NCBI GenBank assembly: GCA_900551155.1
Contig: URVA01000006.1
Location: 1-28,971, forward strand
DNA from: an uncultured Eggerthella sp.
Lineage (GTDB): Bacteria; Actinomycetota; Coriobacteriia; Coriobacteriales; Eggerthellaceae
DNA length: 28,971 bases
Direction: 5' to 3'
The notes under the pieces are model-generated. The model worked only from the letters and a program-made list of their open reading frames with translations. It had not been told where the DNA came from and made no database searches. Position numbers and translations under genes: made by a program. Numbering within the stretch: position 1 is the stretch's first letter; each line of letters starts with the position of its first letter. Shown piece after piece: positions 12,992 to 18,937 of this stretch.

Positions 12992-13173
12992 TGGACTTAA
13001 AACGACGTGATATTTGCGGACGTGTTCAAACGACTGCTTCTGCCGAATCTGGATGGCTTCGCGGTGAAAGCTGGTGCGAACACGAGTATGAAGGATATAC
13101 CGAAGATTACTGCCCTGATTGCGCCAAAAAAGTAAACGAAGCTATAGCAAAGATCAAAAAAGAGTTGGAGTAA
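12991..13173 (+). CDS. Small Cys-containing phage protein
   Basis: This protein has 60 residues, coupled to the upstream gene. The sequence has C9, a C-E-H in the middle, and a C-P-D-C motif near the C-terminus followed by a charged helix. A zinc-bound fold is plausible. It resembles small phage proteins annotated only as hypothetical. It ends the dut operon. Confidence 0.68.
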   Translation: MDLKRRDICGRVQTTASAESGWLRGESWCEHEYEGYTEDYCPDCAKKVNEAIAKIKKELE

Positions 13174-13187
13174 TTTTAATAATAAGG

Positions 13188-13217
13188 TGTACCAAGAATA
13201 GGACAAGGCAGTATAAT
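13188..13217 (+). promoter_or_regulatory. Possible promoter for the late regulator
   Basis: A perfect TATAAT lies at 13212-13217, 29 bases before the start of the DUF1492-like gene. The -35 region reads TGTACC (13188-13193) at 18-base spacing, which is not a sigma-70 consensus but begins a 23-base motif shared with 12092-12114 (19 of 23 identical). It may be an activator-dependent promoter. Confidence 0.4.
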
Positions 13218-13245
13218 TTACAAAACCACTAATCAAGAGGGGATT

Positions 13246-13707
13246 ATGTCAAAGCCCAAATATACCACCGCTCAAAAACGCTCACAGCGTTATTTGCGAT
13301 CAGTCCGACTAGCAGAGCGCCGCATTCAGGTCTTAGAAGCAGAGATAGAGCTACAGCAATCACGATTAACTCTAAACGGTGTTTCTGGTGGAGAAAATGT
13401 AAAAGCAACCATGCAGGGCGATTCTATGGAACAAGGCTTTACAAAGCTTTACGAATTATGCGACAGCTTAGACACAGACCTTATAGGTTATGTTGAAGAA
13501 CGAGAAGAAGCATTAAATGTGCTGAAACATCTAAGCAATCCTAATCATTACATGATCTTATATCTTCGATACTTTCAAGGTCTTAGCTTTAGCCAAGTAG
13601 CAAACATAATGAACTATACAGAGCGCAATGTATTCAAACTCCATTTGCAGGCGCTAAGTGCATTACATGCTTACTTACCAGTACAATATAGGAAAAGAGT
13701 TCAGTAA
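13246..13707 (+). CDS. Late transcription regulator, DUF1492 / sigma-region-4-like
   Basis: This protein has 153 residues, with an AGAGGGG ribosome site. A basic helical N-terminus includes a coiled coil ('RLAERRIQVLEAEIELQQSRL'). The C-terminal 60 residues ('NHYMILYLRYFQGLSFSQVANIMNYTERNVFKLHLQALSAL') are a sigma-70 region 4-like helix-turn-helix. This is the DUF1492/ArpU/RinA-like layout. Such proteins sit just before the packaging genes of Gram-positive siphophages and switch on late transcription. Position here, followed by a terminator, HNH and terminase, is exactly typical. The DNA site it binds is not known, but the repeated motif at 12092 and 13188 is worth testing. Confidence 0.87.
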   Translation: MSKPKYTTAQKRSQRYLRSVRLAERRIQVLEAEIELQQSRLTLNGVSGGENVKATMQGDSMEQGFTKLYELCDSLDTDLIGYVEEREEALNVLKHLSNPNHYMILYLRYFQGLSFSQVANIMNYTERNVFKLHLQALSALHAYLPVQYRKRVQ

Positions 13708-13758
13708 AGTTCAGTTCTATTCCTGATATTATGTTATTGGGTTAAAACACCTAAATAG

Positions 13759-13789
13759 GCCGTCCTAGTTATTAGGGCGGCTTTCTTTA
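13759..13789 (+). terminator. Rho-independent terminator after the late regulator
   Basis: GCCGTCCTA (13759-13767) pairs with TAGGGCGGC (13773-13781) as nine pairs (one G.U) with a five-base loop, then TTTCTTTAT. It separates early from late transcription units. Confidence 0.85.
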
Positions 13790-13826
13790 TATATACACCC
13801 CATACAACCGAATAAGAGGCCTGTAT

Positions 13827-14015
13827 ATGCCTTATACCTATTGCTTCTCGTGTGGCAAGCTTAGAGATACCCAAGGGGGTATATGTGCGCAATGCACTGA
13901 AGATATGCGCCTAAGCAAGCAAGGCCACGGAGATAAGCACCCTAAACATTCTGACAATCTATTCATAGATCTAGAAGAAGATAATGAGCAAGCCAAACCC
14001 AAGACGCGCCAATAG
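13827..14015 (+). CDS. Small zinc-ribbon protein before the HNH endonuclease
   Basis: This protein has 62 residues. It begins 'YCFSCGKLRDTQGGICAQC', a four-cysteine zinc ribbon, followed by a polar tail. A GAGGCC sequence lies upstream of the ATG as a modest ribosome site. The last 32 bases overlap the HNH gene, so the two are probably co-translated. Function is unknown, possibly a nucleic-acid-binding partner of the nuclease. Confidence 0.72.
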   Translation: MPYTYCFSCGKLRDTQGGICAQCTEDMRLSKQGHGDKHPKHSDNLFIDLEEDNEQAKPKTRQ

Positions 14016-14307
14016 TACGCGCCGCAATAAGATACGAGCGCGCATAAAAGCCCAAGGCTTGCCATGTGCGTTATGTGGTGCACCCATAGACTATAGCTTG
14101 CCTGCTGGTGATCCTATGAGCTTCGAGGTGGACGAGATTATCCCAGTATCATTGGGTGGCGATCCATTAGACATAGACAACTGCCAGCCAGTGCATCGCA
14201 TATGCAATCAACGCAAAGGTAACAAGTTGCATTACACATGCGAAACTCCAAGCACACACACAAATGGAACTAGCGCGGTGATTAATAGTCAAAATTGGGC
14301 TAGATAG
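13984..14307 (+). CDS. HNH endonuclease of the packaging module
   Basis: This protein has 107 residues. A basic N-terminus is followed by C-A-L-C (Cys28, Cys31), then 'FEVDEIIPVSLGGDPLDIDNCQPVHRICNQRKGNK', the HNH beta-beta-alpha metal fold. The usual D-H before I-I-P reads D-E (Asp50-Glu51), a variation in the first metal or base position. The Asn66, His71, Cys74-Asn75 and Lys78 positions fit. Family knowledge: HK97-type phages place such an HNH enzyme next to terminase, where it assists DNA cleavage at cos. The GC-rich candidate cos site lies 70 bases downstream. Confidence 0.85.
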   Translation: MSKPNPRRANSTRRNKIRARIKAQGLPCALCGAPIDYSLPAGDPMSFEVDEIIPVSLGGDPLDIDNCQPVHRICNQRKGNKLHYTCETPSTHTNGTSAVINSQNWAR

Positions 14308-14365
14308 CGGGCATGATACATAGCAAATAACTATAATAGCAGGTCATAGGCTCATAAATTTAATA

Positions 14366-14432
14366 GGGTGGGGAGTGGCCCCCCTGGTACCCCGCCAGCC
14401 ATCCCACTGCACCAGGGCTAAAATACCCCCGA
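14366..14432. other. GC-rich candidate cos (packaging) site
   Basis: In otherwise low-GC DNA this 67-base stretch has runs of G and C: GGGTGGGGAGTGGCCCCCC, then GGTACCCC, and later ACCCCCG. CCCTGGT (14382-14388) and ACCAGGG (14411-14417) form a perfect inverted repeat around the centre. It sits directly after the HNH endonuclease gene in a 184-base gap (14308-14491), where HK97-like phages have cos. The terminase genes lie 4 kb further, separated by an accessory cassette. Confidence 0.4.
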
Positions 14433-14491
14433 GTAAAATTTTTTCCAAAACAACGGCAACAACGGCAAAACAGAATAGGAGGTTTTTACAG

Positions 14492-15499
14492 TTGAAAATC
14501 TCCGAAATGATACCGTATGAGCGCAACGCATGGAACAACGAAGAAGGCGTGCCAGCTATTGCTCAATCTATTAAAGATTTTGGATTTCGTGGGCAAATAA
14601 AGCTGTGGAAACGTGATAACCCCGTAATTATTAGCGGACACCACCGTGTAAAAGCCTTAAAACTGCTCGGTTGGGAAGAATTACCAGATGAACATATTCA
14701 GTTTTGCGATGATATGACCGAGCAAGACGTTAAAGCATTTAGGCTCGCAGATAACCGTACTGGTCAAACTGGTAAATGGAACAAAGGACTTGAAAAGGCT
14801 GAAATCAAATCCCTGCAAAAAATGGGCGTTGATATGAGCAAATACAAGTTTGATTTCAAATCAAAACATTTGCCATACGGTGCAGAAATACTTAAATCTG
14901 ACAAAGAATGGAACATGCTTCTATGCAATCGCTATGACTGCATAGGTAAATGGGAAATGCCAATTTTAGAACCTGCTGATGCATGTCCTGACGATATGAT
15001 CAGTTTTAATTTTTGCAAAAGCGCAACAGATTTTAGTCCAGGCGTGCATTTTTGTATTGATGATTATCAATTCGAGCGCGTTTGGAGAAACCCGCAAAAA
15101 TATATCGATTTACTACGTAAGTTTGATTGTGTGGTTTGTCCTGACTTCAGTATCTACATTGATATGCCGCTTCCAATGAAGTTGTGGAACCTATACAAAT
15201 CACGCGCACTCGGTCATTGGTGGCAGCGCGAAGGATTGAACGTTATTCCGAATGTTACATGGAGCGATGAAAGTTCATTTGACTATTGTTTTGCGGATAT
15301 TCCAAAAGGCGGAACGATATTTATAAGCACGGTAGGTGTAACACGAGACAAAGAAGCTAACAAGCTAGTAATTAAAGGTTTAGAGCGCGTGATGGAGGAA
15401 ATAAAACCATCACGCATTTTGTTATTAGGGACAAAACCTAAGTTTGATTTTGGAAATACGGAAGTAAAAGTATATAAACCTATGGCATTTAAGAAATAG
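14492..15499 (+). CDS. ParB/Srx-like domain fused to DUF4417
   Basis: This protein has 335 residues from TTG 14492, chosen because AGGAGG lies 9 bases upstream and the domain begins at once ('KISEMIPYERNAWNN'). An extension to 14375 would be translated from the GC-rich non-coding stretch. Residues 1-100 are a ParB/sulfiredoxin-like nucleotide-binding fold with the box I-S-G-H-H-R-V-K-A (47-55) and 'FRLADNRTGQTGKWN'. From about 135 to the end is DUF4417 ('CIGKWEMPILEP', 'CPDFSIYIDMPLPMKLWNLYKSRALGHWWQ', 'TVGVTRDKEAN'). The combination recurs in phages and mobile elements. Its activity is unknown. It leads a cassette of KSK-tagged proteins. Confidence 0.85.
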   Translation: MKISEMIPYERNAWNNEEGVPAIAQSIKDFGFRGQIKLWKRDNPVIISGHHRVKALKLLGWEELPDEHIQFCDDMTEQDVKAFRLADNRTGQTGKWNKGLEKAEIKSLQKMGVDMSKYKFDFKSKHLPYGAEILKSDKEWNMLLCNRYDCIGKWEMPILEPADACPDDMISFNFCKSATDFSPGVHFCIDDYQFERVWRNPQKYIDLLRKFDCVVCPDFSIYIDMPLPMKLWNLYKSRALGHWWQREGLNVIPNVTWSDESSFDYCFADIPKGGTIFISTVGVTRDKEANKLVIKGLERVMEEIKPSRILLLGTKPKFDFGNTEVKVYKPMAFKK

Positions 15500-15507
15500 A
15501 GAATAAT

Positions 15508-16146
15508 ATGGCTAAATCTAAAAGTATTTCTTCGACAATGGTCGATATGACTGATGGCGGTGGGAATAGTAAAATTCCGTGGGATAAATCGCATCCAGCA
15601 CAGCAAGCACCATCTACGTTAAAAGAAGCACTTGGTACAAAAGGCCGTCCAATGGGAATGGAAAGAGCGTTATCTGGAGCGAATCCTTATTACAGTGGAA
15701 ACTATCGAGAGTATTCTGAAAATTGTCAACGAGCTGTTGTTGCGTACGAATTAAGACGCAGAGGTTATGACGTAATAGCACAACCAACTTTCGAAAATGA
15801 TGTTTTACCGTCCATGGGAAGATGGCAAGGAGCTTTTCAGGGAGCTAGAAGAGAAAGTATCGGTGCGTCTACAACAGCAAAAGCACGTGATAATTTGCGA
15901 AACAAAATGCAAAGTTACGGTCCAGGCTCTCGCGCGATTGTTGGTGTTAATTGGAAATCTGGCGGCGGTCATGTATTTAATGTCGAAAATGTTGGTGGTA
16001 GAATTCACTATATAGATGCGCAAACTGGCGTTAGATACAATCCTAAAACTATTCTGAATGGTACAAAATCAGGTTCAGTTTCTATCTTGAGAACCGATAA
16101 TCTAAGAATTTCTGATCGTGCAAAAAAGAGCGTAAGGCCAAGGTGA
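15508..16146 (+). CDS. KSK-tagged papain-like toxin (Tox-PL-type, putative glutamine deamidase)
   Basis: This protein has 212 residues. It begins M-A-K-S-K-S-I-S-S, then a Gly-rich G-G-G-N-x-x-I-P segment. The C-terminal 140 residues match the papain-fold toxin family of polymorphic toxins: 'ENCQRAVVAYELRRRGYDVIAQP' gives the nucleophile Cys73, 'VNWKSGGGHVFNVE' gives His155, and 'IHYIDAQTG' gives Asp170, a complete Cys-His-Asp triad. Relatives occur fused to phage minor capsid proteins and in secreted toxins, where some deamidate glutamine. Here it stands alone behind a short N-terminal tag. It is coupled to an 80-residue immunity-like gene. The fold is fairly sure; the target and reaction are not known. 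Confidence 0.82.
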   Translation: MAKSKSISSTMVDMTDGGGNSKIPWDKSHPAQQAPSTLKEALGTKGRPMGMERALSGANPYYSGNYREYSENCQRAVVAYELRRRGYDVIAQPTFENDVLPSMGRWQGAFQGARRESIGASTTAKARDNLRNKMQSYGPGSRAIVGVNWKSGGGHVFNVENVGGRIHYIDAQTGVRYNPKTILNGTKSGSVSILRTDNLRISDRAKKSVRPR

Positions 16147-16151
16147 TATAA

Positions 16152-16394
16152 ATGATTACTCTTGATGAAGCAAAAAAGATCGCCGAAGATGCTCATGAAT
16201 CATTTGGAGAAAAATATGACAGTTGGTTTGAAACGGAAAAGGCGTTCATTTTTTCTGTGTCTGACTATGAAGGGTACGGAGGGTTTTTAATGCCTTTTTA
16301 TGTAACCAAAAAAGATGGAAAAGTTCATTTCGATTACTCTCAAGCAATGATGATGGGCACACTTGGAGAAGACATTGCAGAGGGAAAACTATAA
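16152..16394 (+). CDS. Small protein downstream of the papain-like toxin (putative immunity protein)
   Basis: This protein has 80 residues. The ribosome site AGGTGA contains the stop codon of the toxin gene, so translation is coupled. It begins 'MITLDEAKKIAEDAHESFGEKYDSWFETEKAFIFSV', a helix then beta pattern reminiscent of small immunity proteins (Imm35/YrhB-like), and is acidic. A strong terminator follows at 16416-16440, making toxin plus this gene a closed unit. Immunity is inferred from position, size and fold pattern. I cannot confirm homology. Confidence 0.7.
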   Translation: MITLDEAKKIAEDAHESFGEKYDSWFETEKAFIFSVSDYEGYGGFLMPFYVTKKDGKVHFDYSQAMMMGTLGEDIAEGKL

Positions 16395-16415
16395 AAGTAA
16401 GTTTTAACTGTTTCA

Positions 16416-16440
16416 GCCGTCCTTCGGGGCGGCTTTTTTT
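16416..16440 (+). terminator. Rho-independent terminator after the toxin-immunity pair
   Basis: GCCGTCC (16416-16422) and GGGCGGC (16427-16433) form a seven-pair stem with a stable TTCG loop, followed by seven T. Confidence 0.92.
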
Positions 16441-16452
16441 ATGGAGTAAATC

Positions 16453-16854
16453 ATGGTTAAAAGTAAAGACATCTCCTCACGCCTTAACAGCGTGGGTGGG
16501 GGTAATGGTATCCCCGTAATTACTCAAGATCAATTTCTTGCTCAACGTGGTCTTTCGTCTCCAATCAGCGATTTCACGCTAGATACTACACGTTTGCCAC
16601 ATGGCGAAACGCAGCGGCAAACAAATAGACGAACAAAACAGACGATAGAAAACGCACGCGAATACAGCGAAAGGCGTAGGGCTGCAATCAATGAATATAA
16701 TTCGTTAATTTCTTCTGGTCAGATTCGCAAACCATCGCAAATAGAAAATCTATTAAGTACAGCGCGCGGGCAAGAAGATAATCCAGCGGTTCAAGCGGCG
16801 AGAAGATCGCTAAAAAAACGCGGATATGACTGGAGAACAGGTCAAAGGATATAG
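16453..16854 (+). CDS. KSK-tagged protein B, unknown function
   Basis: This protein has 133 residues, with a GGAG ribosome site. It begins M-V-K-S-K-D-I-S-S, then G-G-G-N-G-I-P, the same N-terminal tag as the papain-like toxin at 15508. The rest is basic and helical, rich in Arg ('HGETQRQTNRRTKQTIENAREYSERRRAAINEYN'), and ends 'AARRSLKKRGYDWRTGQRI'. I recall homologues beside ParB/DUF4417 genes in other phages, all hypothetical. The high basic content suggests nucleic-acid or capsid-interior binding. Confidence 0.8.
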   Translation: MVKSKDISSRLNSVGGGNGIPVITQDQFLAQRGLSSPISDFTLDTTRLPHGETQRQTNRRTKQTIENAREYSERRRAAINEYNSLISSGQIRKPSQIENLLSTARGQEDNPAVQAARRSLKKRGYDWRTGQRI

Positions 16855-16856
16855 AC

Positions 16857-17159
16857 ATGGTCAAATCAAAGTCATACGTTGCTACGTATCGAAGACGCGA
16901 ATCACTAACACGCGAAATTCAAGACTTAAACGCCCAAATAGCAGCAGTTAGAAATTCTGCTGAATCTAAAGCGGTTCAAGACGCACGAGGTGATTATACA
17001 GGCGGTTCTGTTGGTAGCTATCAGAACGATAGAGAATATTACACAGCTATGAATCTTGGAAATTCTAATTATGGCGAATTAGTTCGCAAGCGTAATCAAA
17101 AGCAGCGAGAACTTGCATCTATGGGTCGTGGGCAGATGGCTTTATTTAATGTTAGGTAA
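16857..17159 (+). CDS. KSK-tagged protein C, unknown function
   Basis: This protein has 100 residues. It begins M-V-K-S-K-S-Y and then forms a helical coiled-coil stretch ('RRRESLTREIQDLNAQIAAVRNSAESKAVQDA') and a second helix ('YGELVRKRNQKQRELASMG'). It is basic overall. It lies 2 bases after the previous stop with only a GGATAT-like ribosome site, so translation is likely coupled. It shares just the M-V-K-S-K start with its neighbours. Function is unknown. Confidence 0.78.
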   Translation: MVKSKSYVATYRRRESLTREIQDLNAQIAAVRNSAESKAVQDARGDYTGGSVGSYQNDREYYTAMNLGNSNYGELVRKRNQKQRELASMGRGQMALFNVR

Positions 17160-17164
17160 TTATT

Positions 17165-17662
17165 ATGGTTAAGAGTAAAGGATCGCCATTTAACGCTGTT
17201 GCTAGTCAACCTATGACTTTACGTCAACATATCGAGCAAAGATTGCAAGGCTCTGCTGGTGTTCAAGCAAATAGTACTGGCACTGATGCCGACAAAATCC
17301 CTGATTGGTTTGCCGATAGAAATAGGGTTGGTGGAGAACAGATATATACGGGTACTATTGCCCGTGAAACTGAAAAAGCAGTTTTAATTAGCGGCAATAC
17401 AATATCAGGTAGACCTATTGAAATGTGGGTTCCTAAGTCAGTATTGCAAACGCATGGACAACAATCGAATGATCGTCTGAACAAGCAAGTTAATCGTGAA
17501 TTAAATATGAGATATTCATCTTATCTCAAACAAACAGCACAACAAGCAGGCGTAAAAGTGGGCAACTTGTCGTCCTGGGACAAAATTAAAGCAAAGTTAG
17601 ATAAAAATGGAATTTCTTATTTGGATAAAGAACAATTTGGCAACCAGCCTTATACAAACTGA
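17165..17662 (+). CDS. KSK-tagged protein D, unknown function with small beta domain
   Basis: This protein has 165 residues. It begins M-V-K-S-K-G and then has a variable linker. A central beta-rich segment, about 60-100 ('QIYTGTIARETEKAVLISGNTISGRPIEMWVPKSVL'), resembles small OB- or SH3-like domains with the 'E-T-E-K-A-x-L-I ... W-V-P-K-S' pattern seen in many phage proteins. The C-terminal part is helical and basic. It is the last gene of the tagged cassette and converges on the minus-strand operon at 17674. Confidence 0.78.
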   Translation: MVKSKGSPFNAVASQPMTLRQHIEQRLQGSAGVQANSTGTDADKIPDWFADRNRVGGEQIYTGTIARETEKAVLISGNTISGRPIEMWVPKSVLQTHGQQSNDRLNKQVNRELNMRYSSYLKQTAQQAGVKVGNLSSWDKIKAKLDKNGISYLDKEQFGNQPYTN

Positions 17663-17670
17663 TTGCCAAA
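17636..17670. terminator. Inverted repeat between convergent genes
   Basis: TTTGGCAA (17636-17643) and TTGCCAAA (17663-17670) flank the stop codon of the plus-strand gene and end 4 bases before the stop of the minus-strand gene. It could serve as a terminator in both directions, though the loop of 19 bases is long and T-tracts are short. Confidence 0.45.
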
Positions 17671-17673
17671 TAA

Positions 17674-18081
17674 CTAAAATTCTTTAGCGCGTAATTCTTC
17701 ATCTGGAAAAGCAAACATAACTTTATAACCGAGCCGTCCAAGTTGTTCAGCGGCACTTCTGGTTATCGCATTACTAAATGTATACGGTACATCTGCACCG
17801 CCTTCGTAGTCTCGTTGTGCTTGGTCTTTATACCAACGTAAAACAACGGTTCCATTTGGTGGTGTATTAGAAATAACATTAGAAACAAGTTCGTTTACTG
17901 CGTTGTCGTGCTCAATGAGAGCCTGTTTGAGCCATTCAATCACATCTTCTGGTGGTTCAGGTTTATCAGGCTGTTCCCAGAGCTTTATTGTGCGCGTAGA
18001 AACGTCCGCTTCATTTGCTAAATCGCTTTGAGAGATTCCGCAAATTTCACGGACGGCTTTCATGAATGCTTTTTTAGACAA
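17674..18081 (-). CDS. Helix-turn-helix regulator, YdiL/Aca2-like layout
   Basis: This protein has 135 residues. An N-terminal helix-turn-helix (residues 5-35, 'MKAVREICGISQSDLANEADVSTRTIKLWEQ') is followed by 'EPPEDVIEWLKQAL' and a C-terminal dimerisation-like domain with 'TVVLRWYKDQAQRDYEGG' and 'SAAEQLGRLGYKVMFAFPDEE'. This layout recalls the YdiL/DUF1870 group, to which the anti-CRISPR-associated regulator Aca2 belongs. It is the second gene of a two-gene minus-strand operon within the late region. An AGGAGG ribosome site lies before the ATG. It probably represses the operon promoter at 18494-18522. An antitoxin role is the main alternative. Confidence 0.8.
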   Translation of the reverse strand: MSKKAFMKAVREICGISQSDLANEADVSTRTIKLWEQPDKPEPPEDVIEWLKQALIEHDNAVNELVSNVISNTPPNGTVVLRWYKDQAQRDYEGGADVPYTFSNAITRSAAEQLGRLGYKVMFAFPDEELRAKEF

Positions 18082-18089
18082 AATACCTC

Positions 18090-18440
18090 CTAGAGCTTTA
18101 ATGGTGCTGGTTTGTCGTAATTGACATCAGGATAAATAAGCTTTCGAGCTGCAATGATGTATGCATTGAAAACACGCCACGAAAAGCCAAGTTCTTCTTT
18201 TAATGAGCGAATAGGATAAGACCATGTTTTGTTCTGCAAAGAAAAAAGCATACATGGAGAATTTTTCTCTTTGATTTGCGAAAGATTTTCTTCAGTAAGC
18301 ATGTTAAAGAACTCACGCACACTCTCTTCTGGAATTTGCGCAGCTATTTCCGCTGGAGTACCAGAATAACGAACAAGATTGCCGCGCTTTGATTCAAATA
18401 CTGGAAGATCAGATGCGTTTTTAATAACAAAATTTTTCAT
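18090..18440 (-). CDS. Unknown protein, first gene of the minus-strand operon (candidate anti-defence protein or toxin)
   Basis: This protein has 116 residues from ATG 18440, with AGAGGA upstream; a TTG at 18455 is less likely. The sequence starts 'MKNFVIKNASDLPVFESKRG', has an acidic middle ('IPEESVREFFNMLTEENLSQIKEK') and a C-terminal helical part rich in aromatic residues ('FSWRVFNAYIIAARKLIYPDVNYD'). I recognise no family. It lies 8 bases before the helix-turn-helix gene and shares its promoter. The order of a small unknown gene then a regulator, inserted against the strand of phage late genes, is typical for acr-aca operons and for HigBA-type toxin-antitoxin pairs. Confidence 0.78.
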   Translation of the reverse strand: MKNFVIKNASDLPVFESKRGNLVRYSGTPAEIAAQIPEESVREFFNMLTEENLSQIKEKNSPCMLFSLQNKTWSYPIRSLKEELGFSWRVFNAYIIAARKLIYPDVNYDKPAPLKL

Positions 18441-18463
18441 GATGATTCCTCTCAATAGAGTTG

Positions 18464-18482
18464 CAGCGATCCCTTATCGCTG
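18464..18482. promoter_or_regulatory. Inverted repeat in the leader of the minus-strand operon
   Basis: CAGCGAT-CCCTT-ATCGCTG is a perfect seven-base inverted repeat between the promoter and the ATG at 18440. It may be a second operator or an mRNA hairpin. Confidence 0.55.
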
Positions 18483-18493
18483 TCGATGATATG

Positions 18494-18522
18494 AGTATAT
18501 TTCCCCATTAGGGAAAAGTAAA
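18494..18522 (-). promoter_or_regulatory. Promoter with embedded operator for the minus-strand operon
   Basis: On the minus strand, TTTACT (18517-18522) and TATACT (18494-18499) lie 17 bases apart. The spacer 18500-18516 is itself an inverted repeat, TTTCCC-N5-GGGAAA on the plus strand. A repressor bound there would cover the promoter, which fits autoregulation by the helix-turn-helix protein. Confidence 0.72.
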
Positions 18523-18556
18523 GAACAATTTTAATTATTTTTTTTGGAGGTGAATC

Positions 18557-18937
18557 ATGCTCGAAAAACCACCTTCAATTGCTAACGACCCGTTCAAAAG
18601 CGCCAAATGGGACGAAGTAACAACAGGTCGCAAGTTCGATGAATCGGACATCCCTACATTAGTTTTGCTTGTCCAATGGCACGCAGTTGTTCAAAAGTGC
18701 ATTGATGATTTAGATGCATTCGGCGAAGTCGTGTACGAAAACAAGATGGGCGATATTAAATCGCTTCCGCAGCTTTCTTCCATGAAGCAAGCAAGTGCAG
18801 AAATACGCGCATTAAATAAACAGCTTGGAATTAATGACGAAGTTGCACCACAAGAAAAGAAAAACAATATAACGAGGTTGAGTGTAATTGCAGGAAACCG
18901 TACGAAGAGGAGCGCAAGAGCCAAGAATATTGGTTAG
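18557..18937 (+). CDS. terS: Terminase small subunit (P27 family)
   Basis: This protein has 126 residues, with a GGAGGTG ribosome site. The sequence 'SIANDPFKSAKWDEVTTGRKFDESDIPTLVLLVQWHAVVQKCIDDLD' and 'LPQLSSMKQASAEIRALNKQLGI' match the P27-type small terminase. Such proteins form a ring that recognises the packaging site and stimulates the large subunit. It overlaps the large terminase gene by 50 bases, the classic arrangement. The C-terminal tail is basic. Confidence 0.87.
   Translation: MLEKPPSIANDPFKSAKWDEVTTGRKFDESDIPTLVLLVQWHAVVQKCIDDLDAFGEVVYENKMGDIKSLPQLSSMKQASAEIRALNKQLGINDEVAPQEKKNNITRLSVIAGNRTKRSARAKNIG

Noticed and set aside
14375..14491. N-terminal extension of the ParB/DUF4417 protein
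   Set aside because: The extra residues come from the GC-rich candidate cos island and have no ribosome site, while TTG 14492 has AGGAGG at good spacing directly before the domain.
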